Translations under genes and position numbers: made by a program
Notes under the pieces: generated by a model
Seen by the model: only the letters and a program-made list of their open reading frames with translations
What the model was told of the DNA's origin: nothing
Database searches by the model: none
Part shown: piece after piece, positions 35,517 to 47,400 of the stretch
Layout: each line of letters starts with the position of its first letter
Numbering within the stretch: position 1 is the first letter of the stretch
Source: Siphonodentalium dalli
Taxonomy: Eukaryota > Mollusca > Scaphopoda > Gadilida > Siphonodentaliidae
Reading direction: 5' to 3'
DNA length: 64,000 nucleotides
NCBI GenBank assembly: GCA_032622095.1
Contig: CP136069.1
Location: 89,144,618-89,208,617, forward strand

Positions 35517-36047
35517 GTGTCATGTGAGGCATGCGTCTCGCCCAACTTGAAAGGCCCACTTAATTTTCGAATCACTTATTATTTTTTTTATTGTGCCATC
35601 ATATACGGTTTTAAAAACAAGCTATGCGATAAAATATGATTAAAATACTATAATTCATCACCATTTTGAATGTCTGTCTCATAAGGTGCCCATAGAGTAA
35701 TAGAAAATAGCTGAAATAATAAAATAATTTCCCCCCTTGGCTTCCAGAATGCAACAGAATTCAGATTGCATTTTCAATGGAAGGGGAATAACTATATCTA
35801 AATATATAGAGTTATTCCTCTTGTATTGAAAATAATTGACTGTGCATAAACTTGATGACAGAACAGATGCCAGTTTCTAAATAAAAAAAACAACGTTCAC
35901 TGTTTATTACATCGAATAAGTATAAAATAAAATGTTTTGGAGCTTACTCTTTCAAATGGTATATAATATGGCATATATTTTACATAATGTGAATTGGGGG
36001 TTCAAAAATTAAGTGGGCTTTTAATCTCGCTGAAGCTCACATGACAC
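35517..36047. mobile_element. MITE with ~50-bp TIRs (GTGTCATGTGAG...)
   Basis: Left AGTGTCATGTGAGG...GCCCACTTAATTTTCGA is the inverse of right TTCAAAAATTAAGTGGGC...GCTCACATGACACC. No coding capacity. Lies just downstream of PRPF38B and supplies its first AATAAA. Confidence 0.65.
35718..35723 (+). promoter_or_regulatory. Candidate poly(A) signal AATAAA downstream of PRPF38B
   Basis: First AATAAA that I see after the PRPF38B stop; it lies within an inverted-repeat MITE (35517-36047). A non-canonical earlier signal may be used instead. Confidence 0.3.
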
Positions 36048-36240
36048 CATAGCTGCCAACTGTGAGTCATATGCTGTTTATATCATGCCTGCCAGGTGAG
36101 AATGTATCAATACGACGTTCACCACACTCAACATAAGCCAACCACATGTCTGTGGCTATCAAATAATGTAATATCAGAGTGACACGTGATGAGCCTAATA
36201 ACGTCAATGCACTTTTCCAATGACTGGCCACCTGCAATCT
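36034..36240. repeat. Second copy of the block that hosts the 33-kb hAT element (empty site)
   Basis: From CTCACATGACACCA to GGCCACCTGCAATC this block matches 33082-33142 joined to 34256-34390. At the hAT position it reads tatcatgCCTGCCAGgtgag without an insertion. It overlaps the right end of the inverted-repeat MITE 35517-36047. Confidence 0.8.
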
Positions 36241-38340
36241 GGAATGTAATGGTTAATTATTTGTCTTTAGAATTCATCAAGCATGGGTAATTTCACTTTA
36301 TTGGCAATCAGTTTGAATGAATCACTGATTTTTAGCCGATTTAACAATGGTGGGTATAATTGTTACGGAATGGTACATGACGCTTGTCTCAAATTGAATT
36401 ATGCAGCATTTCTTCCTTGTAACTTAAACTGAAAAATTGAGAGAAAAAAATTGCAGCTTACTAATGCAGATGTGTGGTTATGACTGATTTGTGCTTCAAT
36501 TGCCAACACAATGATTTTCAGTGGGCAAATTAGTACTACAAAACCATATTGCTGTAAATTATAATATAAGGTGCCCAAAACCCCTGCTAGTATTTAGTGT
36601 TCATAAATAACTATTAGGTAGCCCGAGGCTGCTTTAACATTTCTGACAATGCTGTCATTTCTGCCAGAGTAAGCATTGTATTCATCATTTTCACCAGATG
36701 TTTTTTTCTTGAACGTGGTATGTAAAGTGTATCTGTACTGTTTGGAAACTGAATAATATATTATAATTGGATATGTGATCAGTTTCAAAGTAATAAGAAT
36801 GCAAACAGACGATGAAGGGCCGAGGGCGTAATCAAATAATTATAGACATGTCATTTTTATATGAAAAAGCATGCATTCATCACATTGATTATATCCTGAT
36901 TAACAGTTGTCACTGGTACATCTTTAATTCTCTCAATTATTTTGAGAGAAACTTTTCTGAAAAATTTCCGTGTAAGCCGAGTTATAAACATTATTTCAGA
37001 CACAGGATTATAAAATGAAAGACAAAAAAGGTGGGTTCATGCAAAATAACATAAAAGTCTTTAAAACAACGGTTATTAAAAAGTACATGAAAAAATAGAT
37101 TGCCTTTGGTTCTTATTTTCATTATTAATAACTCTCCAGTAATGATATTTTGCATGTCAAAATAATTGTTATGTAAACATTACTGTCACCGTGGTATTAC
37201 AGATGGTGAACATTGGAAAGGTCAAAGCATTGAAAAATATTCTGAAAATCATATTCAGACTAAAATAATTGAACTTACTACACATTTAGCAATGTTTGTT
37301 TACAAATCACTTTAACAATTTTGTTTACTTATCAATGGCTTCAATACGCGAAATGTTTATTATTGGAGAACTATCAATAATGAATATAAGAACAAAGTCA
37401 ATCTATTTCTCCATGTTCTTATTGGTGATGTTCTTACAGACTTTTATATTTTTTGCACATTTACCCACTGCGATTGCCTTGGGTCCCTTTAATTATAATG
37501 CATATTTCCAGAATTTTTTTTTTTTTTTTCTCAATCAGATTACAAACTTAAAGATGTCCAGTTTGATTTAACAATCCCAAATTATTATTCCGGAGGTGAA
37601 AATATTAGATTTGAGTCGAGGAAACCTAACATTGAAAGCTCAGAGCTATTAATAGATATAATTTTTTTTTAAATCTATTTTTATGTGTCAATTCCATGTA
37701 TGGTGATGCCTAGTTTGAACTGGAACTCCCCAGCATGTTGTCATCACAAATGTGAACAAACATCTTTTACATGTGATGTGCATGGTATTATAACTTGTTT
37801 TTGTTGATGCATAAAACATACTGAAACGGGAATAAGTATATCTATGTATCTGCATGCCAACTATCACAAGATACTGTCAATTTAATTTCTGGCAATAATT
37901 TTCATTGTCTTTAATCCAAGAAAAATTTCCGATCCCCCCTAAACATGATATTTCAACTCTTGTTACGGCGTCCGCACATCTCCTTTGATATTTCCAGAAG
38001 AATTTTTGCTAGGCTGACAACAATTCGAGGTGCAGAAAATAACTTATTTAAACAATCGAAACCTAATAGCTCTTTAACTCAAATCATATATTTTGCACCC
38101 CTGATGAAAAAGAAGACATCTTTAAATGTTATTCATCAATTATAGAACGTATTTTTGTTTTAAAGGTGCCAGTAAATTAGTAGAAATTTTCCGAGCCAAT
38201 TTTCCACTCAAATTAAAGATGAAAATTAAATGCATTCATGCAACATGCAGGCATCATGAATATGCCACAAGAACATAAATAATATGATAAAAACAAGCAC
38301 AAAATCTATATATGGATTCTCCCAAGACTCCCATCCAGGT
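36241..38340. other. No gene recognised
   Basis: AT-rich. At 37595-37690 a copy of the gattcgagtcgaggaa-type repeat (attagatttgagtcgaggaa) also found at 42245, 50895 and 51495. Confidence 0.5.
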
Positions 38341-38516
38341 AAAACAATATATATTGGAATGGTCTATTATTCATCATGAGAAATAAGCAGACAACAGATA
38401 ATAAAAGTGTAGAAGGAGTCCTATTTATGGGAGAGAAATGTTCAGATATTAGTTTGTTGAACTTATTATCTGAATATTTTCTAAGGGACAATGTACTCAT
38501 CAATTAATATTTAGGG
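38341..38516. mobile_element. TTAA-type MITE, family C, truncated
   Basis: attggaatggtctattatt, aagcagacaacagataat, hairpin around 38446-38480, right end atatttaggg|ttaa; left TIR missing. Confidence 0.6.
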
Positions 38517-38729
38517 TTAAAATAAAAGCATTCATAGTTAATGGGTAACAAAACCAAAAAAAGTTTTTTTATCATTGATGATCTTTTGTAGGCAAAAGTA
38601 AAAACCTGGTAAAACTGCCTCTTTTGAAGTCGATATCTAACTGTTCGACCACATTTTTTTATATATAGAAACCATACAAATAGTCAACATTTGACATAAA
38701 AATTACCCCCAATGAGTCACAATTCTATA

Positions 38730-38760
38730 AAAAATTTATTTATTTATTTATTTATTTTAT
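38730..38760. repeat. (TTTA)n microsatellite
   Basis: About six to seven TTTA units in otherwise unremarkable sequence. Confidence 0.85.
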
Positions 38761-39446
38761 TAACCGAGTGCACTAAATTTGATTCGGTCCGAGCTTCATC
38801 ACATTTTAGCAAGGATAAAACAATCTTGAAATTGCTGGGATAAAAAATTTATTGTTAATATCCTTATCACGACAAAAGAGGAAGTAAAGACACCTTCAAG
38901 AAAAAGTATATTTCCATTTTAAATGTGTCTTTTTTCATGTTGACAAAATAGTTCAACCACCCATATCACCCATGTTTATCTCACAGTCAACACTAAAAAC
39001 CCAATTCAAATTGAGTATCATAATTATATTCTAATTAACACAATACTAAAGTTCCGGCATTTACATCGACATCATTGCGCTGAGCCTTTACGTCACTATG
39101 CATGCCGATAATACATGTGTGTCTTACTAAAAAATATGAGGCCGGGTTTAGGGGCTAATTATGTGATAAATATAATTGGTGCTCTTATTAAAGCCTGCGG
39201 GCACTGGCCTTCCTCAATGATGATACAAAGTACACTTTCTGCTTCATAGTCAGAGTTACTTCACATAATGACAATCAGTTGTTGTAAATTGTTGTCAAAT
39301 CGGATGGGATGAAACTGGATTTTAATGAGCTGCAGTTGTTGAAACAGTTTAGCAATTTTTTTTTATTTAGTTCAAATTTATTTTATGCATTGTTTGACTG
39401 TATCTTGTTTGAAGCTCCGCTTTCAGTGCTCAACCCAATCTCTTTT

Positions 39447-40007
39447 AAAAGCCGACGATAATCGTATCAGATTTACGCCTCTGGAACTGTGATTCAAATT
39501 CAGATTTCATTTCTGTATTGGTGGGATCCCTCCATTCCATTGGTAATGTTTCAGACTGGGTGCTAGTTCATTGTCTGCCACAAGAGCTCATTGCAAGGTG
39601 TAATCCAGTCTCCAAAACAAGCTGATGACAATTACAAACATTGCTTCATAGTTGGCGATATTTAAATTGCGAGATCGGAGGTCAATGATGTGTTGAAAAT
39701 TTTCCCACATAGCAAAACGCAACAAATTTTATAATACAGAATACACCCAGTGACATTCATAATTCATTATACTCATCACAATCAAAGAAACATCTGAGTT
39801 TTTATCGGACAACAATATTTATTATTGAATATTTGTTCAAATCTTGTTTTTACAACTACGATTCTGATAATCTTTTACTGCACCAGGGCATGCGCTCCAT
39901 ATTTGGAAACAATTTATTATGTCATCTTGGGAAAGCCCCGTCGTCATAGAAATGAAATCTGAATCACAGTTCCAGAGACAAATCTAACAAGTTTATCATC
40001 GGCTTTT
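39447..40007. mobile_element. Inverted-repeat element, family E
   Basis: AAAAGCCGACGATAATCGTA ... TTTATCATCGGCTTTT with subterminal ggaactgtgattcaaattca / its inverse. ~65-bp arms, non-coding interior. Confidence 0.65.
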
Positions 40008-40009
40008 GA

Positions 40010-40263
40010 CCTTTTCATGACTGGAGCATCCTGAAATATTGCGAACACCCTGTGCCAATGCATTCTCTTATATATGCGAGTCTCCCATAGGGCACCTCAC
40101 ATATATATGAAAATGCATTGGCCCAACAATATTTACCTTGACCTTGTAAGCCAGTGCATTCTCTTGTATATGGAAGGTTGCCTACTGGAGACTCGCATAT
40201 ATAGAGATTGCACTGGTACAGGATCTTTAATGCTGCACCAGCGTGGCTCCCATCATGAAAGGG
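40010..40263. mobile_element. TTAA-type twin-hairpin MITE, family B
   Basis: cctttTCATGACTGGAGC...gctcccatCATGAAAGGG ends, with two internal hairpins of the type ccaatgcattctcttatata/its inverse separated by aatatttaccttgac. Abuts the end of the element 39447-40007. Confidence 0.65.
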
Positions 40264-40572
40264 TTATTAAAGAGATTATCCACCTTTTATTGTTCTGATG
40301 TTTGGTCTGTCGATGTCACAGGACCTTCGCTGCCTTGTTCATTTCAGGGTTATATTTTCTTTTGAGTACTTGTTGAATGTTTTATCATGTAAAACAAGGA
40401 GAACCCCTTGTGAATATTAAATTTCATCATGTTGATTATAATAATCATTTTATGTTCATAACATGTATCCTCATTTTACATAAAAGTCATTGTTGCAATA
40501 AATCATTGAATATAGTTGATATGTAATTAATACTATCCATGCTCAGATTGAATATGGATTTCCCCATTTCAA

Positions 40573-40987
40573 GTCTGAGTTTAGTGTGCCTGTCATTTGC
40601 AGAATGAGGTCCCCAGGGGGTGAATTTAGTGAAGCTATCCCAGAGTGGGCTAGTATCACTAAATTCACCCTCTGGGGACCTCATTCTGCATGGCCTCATC
40701 TGCTATGGGAGACATAGACTTAGATTGAAGTTCCCAAATGGTGACTATTGTGATGTACACCCAATTTGGGGATACAGAGAAACTAAACTAAAAAAAGAAA
40801 TACCTGTAGAATCTATGTGAATAAGTTTCTATAGAAATTTGATAATAAAGATGAGGCCTAAGCAGAATGAGGTCCCCAGAGGCTGAATTTAGTGATGCTA
40901 GCAGCTAGCCCGCAATGCGGGATAGCATCACTAAATTCACCCTCTGGGGACCTATTTCTGCAAATGACAGGCAAACTAAACACAGGC
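40573..40987. mobile_element. Palindromic GCAGAATGAGG MITE, double-hairpin form, inverted relative to the 25-kb copy
   Basis: Outer arms gtttagtgtgcctgtcattt / aaatgacaggcaaactaaac; two full hairpins at 40601-40690 and 40863-40972; the core (ctatgggagacatagactta) is the inverse of the core at 25240-25440. Confidence 0.72.
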
Positions 40988-41012
40988 TTTCCCCATGGAA
41001 TCATTCAAATAA

Positions 41013-41231
41013 CCCTTTCTATGCTGAATGGATTCCCCCATTCACATATAAAAGTATACATTGGAATAGTCTATTATTCAGTTGAAGGGATGTTCAGGTA
41101 ATAAAAGCAGATAAAAAAATAATGCAAGTGTTGGATGGATTTCTATTAATAAGCGGGAAATGTTCAAGGTTGGTTTAACTTATTGTCTGAACATTTCTTA
41201 AGGCAACTATTCATCAATGAGTATTTAGTAA
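41013..41231. mobile_element. TTAA-type MITE, family C, degraded right end
   Basis: CCCTTTCTATGCTGAATGG at left; acattggaatagtctattatt; aaatgttcaaggttgg / cttattgtctgaacattt; right end tatttagtaacgac is eroded. Confidence 0.6.
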
Positions 41232-41430
41232 CGACAGTTTTAAACCGTTGGATCAGAGACCATCTCCTGAGAGATGTATTTATTTTCTTCAAATGAATTT
41301 ATGAGGCACAAAATTATTACATGATCTGCCGACTTCTTAGCAGTTAGCATCCAAAATTTGAAATTTTACACCTAATCCACTGAGCTCCTCCAGTTACAAT
41401 TCTGTCCTTTTCTGAATAAATTTCCCAGAT

Positions 41431-41480
41431 TTATTCTGCTTTCTTGACTGGAGTATATGCAGGTGGGGACACTGTCGGTA
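41431..41480 (-). CDS. Minus-strand gene, terminal coding exon
   Basis: Acceptor taattacag|TACCG. Phase 1 in; encodes VPTVSPPAYTPVKKAE then TAA at 41433-41431. AATAAA overlaps the stop codon, and another lies on this strand near 41280, a plausible poly(A) signal. Confidence 0.7.
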
Positions 41481-44400
41481 CTGTAATTAAAATACATTTG
41501 TGAGAAGTATAATTTATATATAGTTTATATATAATGCACACCTCAGTTTGAGCTATTGGCGTTCGTGCGTCAACAATTTCCTTTGGCTCACCCTACAGGA
41601 CGCATCCCTTATCTGATCACCAAACTTCATATGGATCCGAAATTTTCTATGAATAACATGGCCTTTGGCACACCCTACAGACCACATTCATCATCGCCAC
41701 CAAATATTTTGGATCTTCGGGGTGACCTCTAGATGGGAGCCATTGATTATTTATGAAATTTGTTAAAAAACATGGCCGCCAGCAGCCATCTTGGATTTCA
41801 AAATTGAATCCACCCGTACACCCTCCAGCCCACACTTATTGGTGAAATGTTTAAAATGAAAATAATTTCAACTACACAATACAAGACCTTTACTGCAAAT
41901 TTTGGACTTTACTTTATCATTCTATTCATTGCTCAGCAAAAAATAAACTCCTTCCCAAGTTGAGCTACAGTGTCATTGACACTTTCATCTAGATTAGTAT
42001 GGTCCTTAGGTGTTTTGACCCGGAATAAAACCTGGAATAAATTGGTAAAGAAGCTAATTTAGACTCAAAATGCACAAACTGGTTTGCTTTGGGGAAAATT
42101 CCCAAATTCAACATGGCATCAAAAATGGCAGTTGGTATCGGAAAATGCTGAATTTCTATGGTAGGTGCACCATTCAAAGATGCATAATCCGAATTAACGA
42201 TCGCAAATTACTATTTCCTTGGCTTTGGGGGTAAAAAATATTTGATTCGAGTCGAGGAACCCACTCATCAAAGCTCAGAGTGATCAGATGTAGATTTTTG
42301 AACTCTATTATTTTTCACCATCAATACTTTTTAGTGGCCCAGTAAAAAGTCCGACTAGAAGACGGTTTCAGACCAAATTGCAGATGAAATGGATAACTCT
42401 AAATTCAAGTGGCTTTTTTTGTGTCAGATATTTGACAAACGGCAAAATTTTGTTGAACAAAATGCTGCTAAATTACAGGTTTTGGGCAATTTTATACTAT
42501 AGTTGACTGGTTAACATTATTTTTGGGCAATTTGTCGATTCTGATAACTGAAGCGGCATTTCAAAAAATGTTATTGTTGGAATCTGATGATATGGGGACC
42601 ATCGAATCAGATTTAGTACTTTTAATGCCAAATTTGTAATAAATTGAAATATACACTAGCACTACATATATGTAGAATGTCTGTCCCAAAATGACCGCCA
42701 AGATTGAAAAAATTGAATGAAATTTAAATTTTGTGCAAAATTGAATAGCTAGTTCTGTAAGAGTGAACAAACACTTGAATTATGCAAGGAAGAATGATTG
42801 CAGAGTATATGAGAAACTTTTTATCTGAGATGTATGAATTCTCTCTAATTTATCTGAGGAGAGCAAGCGAAAGCAGGGTTTCATGCATCAGTTAAATCGA
42901 GACTTTTGGGCGCCAATATAAACAGAACAATAAATGCAGTTTTATCTCTACTGTTTATCTTGAATCGTTGTGTTATATGTGTAATTAAACAGTTAATTGG
43001 GATTTAGTATTCTGTGACCTTTTCTAGAAGCAGAGATATATGTACTCCTAGCAGTCTCACTAGAATGCACGATGGTATACTATGAACGCAATTTATCAAA
43101 ACAAAGGAGTACCATATAGTATCTTCCATAAATTCTAAACTTGACCAAAATTGCCTACATACTCTGTGGCAGAGACTGGGTTTACCTGTCATATAGACAA
43201 CCATGTTGGATGCCATCTTGGATAACAAAGTTTCCCCAAAGTGGATTTTAGATAAGTTATACTGAGGACTCCTGTGTCTTTTGACACCAAAATCTCTTCT
43301 TTACCAATTTATTCTGGGTTAACCCACCCATTAGGAGGAGGGGGGGGGGGTGTTCATAATATGAATGGAGGTATAACTTTCCTAATCTCCTTTTGGGAAT
43401 TTTGGAGTTAATACATCTCAAAATAAAACTGTTCTATCGGCTCAAAAGTTTATGGATATAAAAGAAAAGATTGAAAAATAATAATTTTTCATTTGCTTTT
43501 ACTCACCTATACCCCTGGTGGCAATCCTTCCAATACCAACTTTCTGGTTATCCGAGAGATCTGGAAATCTTGATGGGTTCTTATAGCTGATCCTTGATAT
43601 TGTGTTCTCGGTGTATTTCACATCGGGTACTTTACCTGAGAGTAGGTAATATATTTAACTTGTGCATTGCTGACGTTCAGCGATACTCCAAATCAATAGG
43701 TAGCAACTGAGTACAGAAAATTGGTGAACAATCCAAGCAATTGAGAGAAGAGAAAATATTGAATACCAGCTGATGTGCCCGACTTTATCTGGGCTATTTA
43801 GGGATTTCTTTGTGATCGCCTCCGTCTGGACAGAATATACAGCATCTGGACTTGTTTGTGGATGTTGCAAAATTGAGTCGGAAAAATATTGACAATGAGA
43901 GATTGATCTACTAATTCAAAGTGACAACGTTGAACAATACTGAGTAAACAACGTTGAAAAGTATTAGCAGAAAGAAAAAAACTATTGTTTGATCGGTCCA
44001 GAAACATGCCTATATGAGCGAGGTCAAGGACACGGTCGAAGGAGTGAGATCGGTCAAGCCATTTTCGAGTCTAACACGCATACATACATACACACATACA
44101 GAAGTTCCAAAATATATAATAGATTTTCTGGTCCAGATCACCTGGAGCAATGCACATGGTTGTTTATGGTTTTATGCACTGGATTAATCTATTCATTGGC
44201 TGGAATCAAGCCTGTAAATGGTGTGTCTGTCATTTGCAGAATAAGGTCTCCAGAGGGTGAATTCAGTGATGCTATCCCACACAGCAGGCTAGCATTACCA
44301 AATTCACCCTCTGGGGACCTCATTCTAATTGGGTCTCATTTTCTGGGAAGTATCTATAGTCTCAAATTAACATTGTTTTTAGTTACTTTTTCCTTTCTGG

Positions 44401-47400
44401 AAAGTGTTTATATAAATTGATAAATTGCATAATCGAGCTGACTAAGGGGTAAACATCAACTTCAACTGGGGAACTTCAATCTGATCCTGGTCTACCATAG
44501 CAGTTGAGGCCTAAACAGAATGAGGTTCCCAGAGTGTGAATTTGGTGATGCTACCCTGCCGTGCAGGATTGAGTCACTAAATTCACCCTCTGGGAACCTC
44601 ATTCTGCAATTGACACGCGCTATTTGCAAGCTCGGCTGGAATGTTGAGATAACAGAAGCAGACCGAAGGTAGAGAAACACTTTGGATTCCCTTTTCTTAT
44701 TCAAGTTCATCTAAGACCGACTGTTGAACATATCCCTGCAAATAATCGGCAACCAAGTACTCAGTAAAATATTGTCAAATGAGACACATTTCGGATTGAG
44801 TCCTTATTCATTCTCACTGGCTGCTGAATATCAACCAAGTATTAACCCCTTTCATGACGGGAGCTGTGCTGGTGCAGCATTACTGATCCTATGCCAGTGC
44901 ATTCTCTTACATATGCAAGTCTCCCATGGGGAACATCGCATATATAAGAGAATGCACTGGCTTACAAGATCAAGGTAAATATTGTTAGGCCCAATGCATT
45001 CTCTTATACATGTATATGCGAGGCTTCCTATAGGGGACTCGCATATATTAGCAAGAGAATGCATTGGTACAGGGTATTCACCAAATTTCAGGAAGCTCCA
45101 GTCAGGAGAGGGTTAACCTACACCAACTTGTGTAGAGAAGCTTAAATTTCCTTGCATCTTTTGTCTAATATGCCCCAATACAATTGTGTGCAATGTGGAA
45201 TTCAAACTAACAGACTATGTCATCAATACAGGAATGCCCTAAATAATCACCTCCTACACTGAGAGCCAAGCCTTGAAATAGCGTGTGTGTCATTTGCAGA
45301 ATGAGGTCCCCAGAGGGTGAATTTGGTGATGCTAGCCCGCTATGCGGGGTAGCATCACTAAATTCACCCTCTGGGAACCTCATTCTGCAAATGACAGACA
45401 CGCTATTTCAAGGCATGCTGAGAGCTTTCCAATGAATGGCAACAAGCCATATTTCCGACTAAATCCTGAAAAATTACCCATAATTCTGCTGTGGTTAAGG
45501 AGTCGATTATTTAGGGCATTACTGTTCATCTAATAATGATGGATAAACCAATAAACCATTGAATTTTAGTAATATACCTTTCTCTTTTGGACTAATGACC
45601 AGCGGCCCACAAGTGAAATTGACCCATTCTGAAAATAAAAAATATGAAAGCATAAATTTACACATAATTATTTGCAAAAATAATTGAATGGCACTAACTA
45701 AAAGGAATGAGAAATGGTATGAACTGGAAGCTGTTGAAGAATTGGAATGATCTGCAAGAGCGATTATTGTGTGTAACCATACCATGAACATGTCAGATGT
45801 CCATTGTTGCTTGGGTGACAGCTCATCTGTGGAATTTGATGTTGATAGGTTTGTAAAATATTAACTCCTTTTGTCCATATCAGATATAATACCTCAAACC
45901 TTTTTATCTTATATTTCTTAACAAGGTTCATTATGACATCTCTTGCCTTTCTAAAATTTCTGAGTAAATTGTATCTACGCCTGTATACGCCTTAAAAAAA
46001 AATGAAGTAAATTGTCCCCTAGGGGAGGGGGGGGGGGCATAACTCCCAGTGTAGCCTGTGTTATATGGGACATTACTGGTTTGATGGTTTAATTATTTCA
46101 CAAAAAAAGTAAAAAAGCCCGATTTCTCTCCCCTGAATTTTGTCATTTAGACATGCAACACAATATTTTTAAATTGCTTTGATAACTTTTTTTCTATTTC
46201 AAATGTTTCTCAGCTCTAACATACATGTAGCTCTATCAGATAGACGAAACTTATTTACTGACATTCGCTCTGCCCAGATAGACGAAACTTATTTACTGAC
46301 ATTCGCTCTGCCCAGATAGACGAAACTTATTTACTGACATTCGCTCTGCCCAGGTCTGCTTTTGGTTTAAAATGGTCAGTTTTAGACAATGGTATGGTAT
46401 GGAGGGTCCTTAAGTGACTGGGGTTCAGTTTTGTTCAAATGGAGTCACTTGGTTAGATATTATGGGTGGACCCAGGGACATAACTCTTCTTTTTTTTTAG
46501 ATTGAACTCCTTGCTCAATTTAAAATAAAAACATTAAAAAAATAAAATAAAATAAAAATAGTTTTAATTTAGATTTAACTCCTTTAATTAGATTTTTTTT
46601 TTAAATTCCCATAAAATTCATTATAAACAGTTTTGAAAAACAAACACCCCTGTTATTAAACACTTACTCTTGCAACAATGAACATGCCTTATTTCACAGG
46701 TCATCTGATCTTATCTAACATGTTTGATTAATAAATAATAACTGGGGAGAATGGGGGTCATTCAAGTTCAATTTAAATATGAGATGGAATTCAGTGTGTT
46801 GTTCTGAGAATTCTGGCTTGTCAACAAATTATATTTTCTCTTTAGAAGTGAGTGAGATGGTATCAAACCATATAATCTATTACATTGATTTATTTTAATA
46901 TCTGGCTAGTGGCTTTTGCTTTCATTTCATTGACTTCAATTCCTAAACATATGCTCTGAAATCACTAAATTATTGGATCTCATAGTGAGAAGTCCTTGGA
47001 TGATGGGAATAGTGGCAGAGCTTTGAGATTTAAACTACCACCACCCTCCCCAAATACTTTAACCCCTTCTTAAGACAAAGTTATATTTGAGCTTTTGAAT
47101 TCAATTTGGGTATTGAAACATGAAATATATGACTCGTTCCCATCTACATGTCAATGTCAACAGCCATGACAAATTCCATAATGATCCAACCGAAGTATGA
47201 CCTGTAGCCCATGCTAATGGAAATTGTTGACAGACGTATAAACCAATACTTACCAAGATGTCTCAACATCTGTGGCATTTTGCTGTTGATTTTGTGGAAG
47301 TTTGGATTCCATATTCCAAACATCTGCAAACAAGAAATAAATATATTGTTTTAGCTCATATGGGACAAAGAAGCCATGGTTACCACATCCATCATAACAA

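Noticed and set aside
43989-44420. 143-codon + frame
   Set aside because: Runs through a palindromic MITE (VICRIRSPEGEFSDA peptide recurs with every copy); antisense to an intron.
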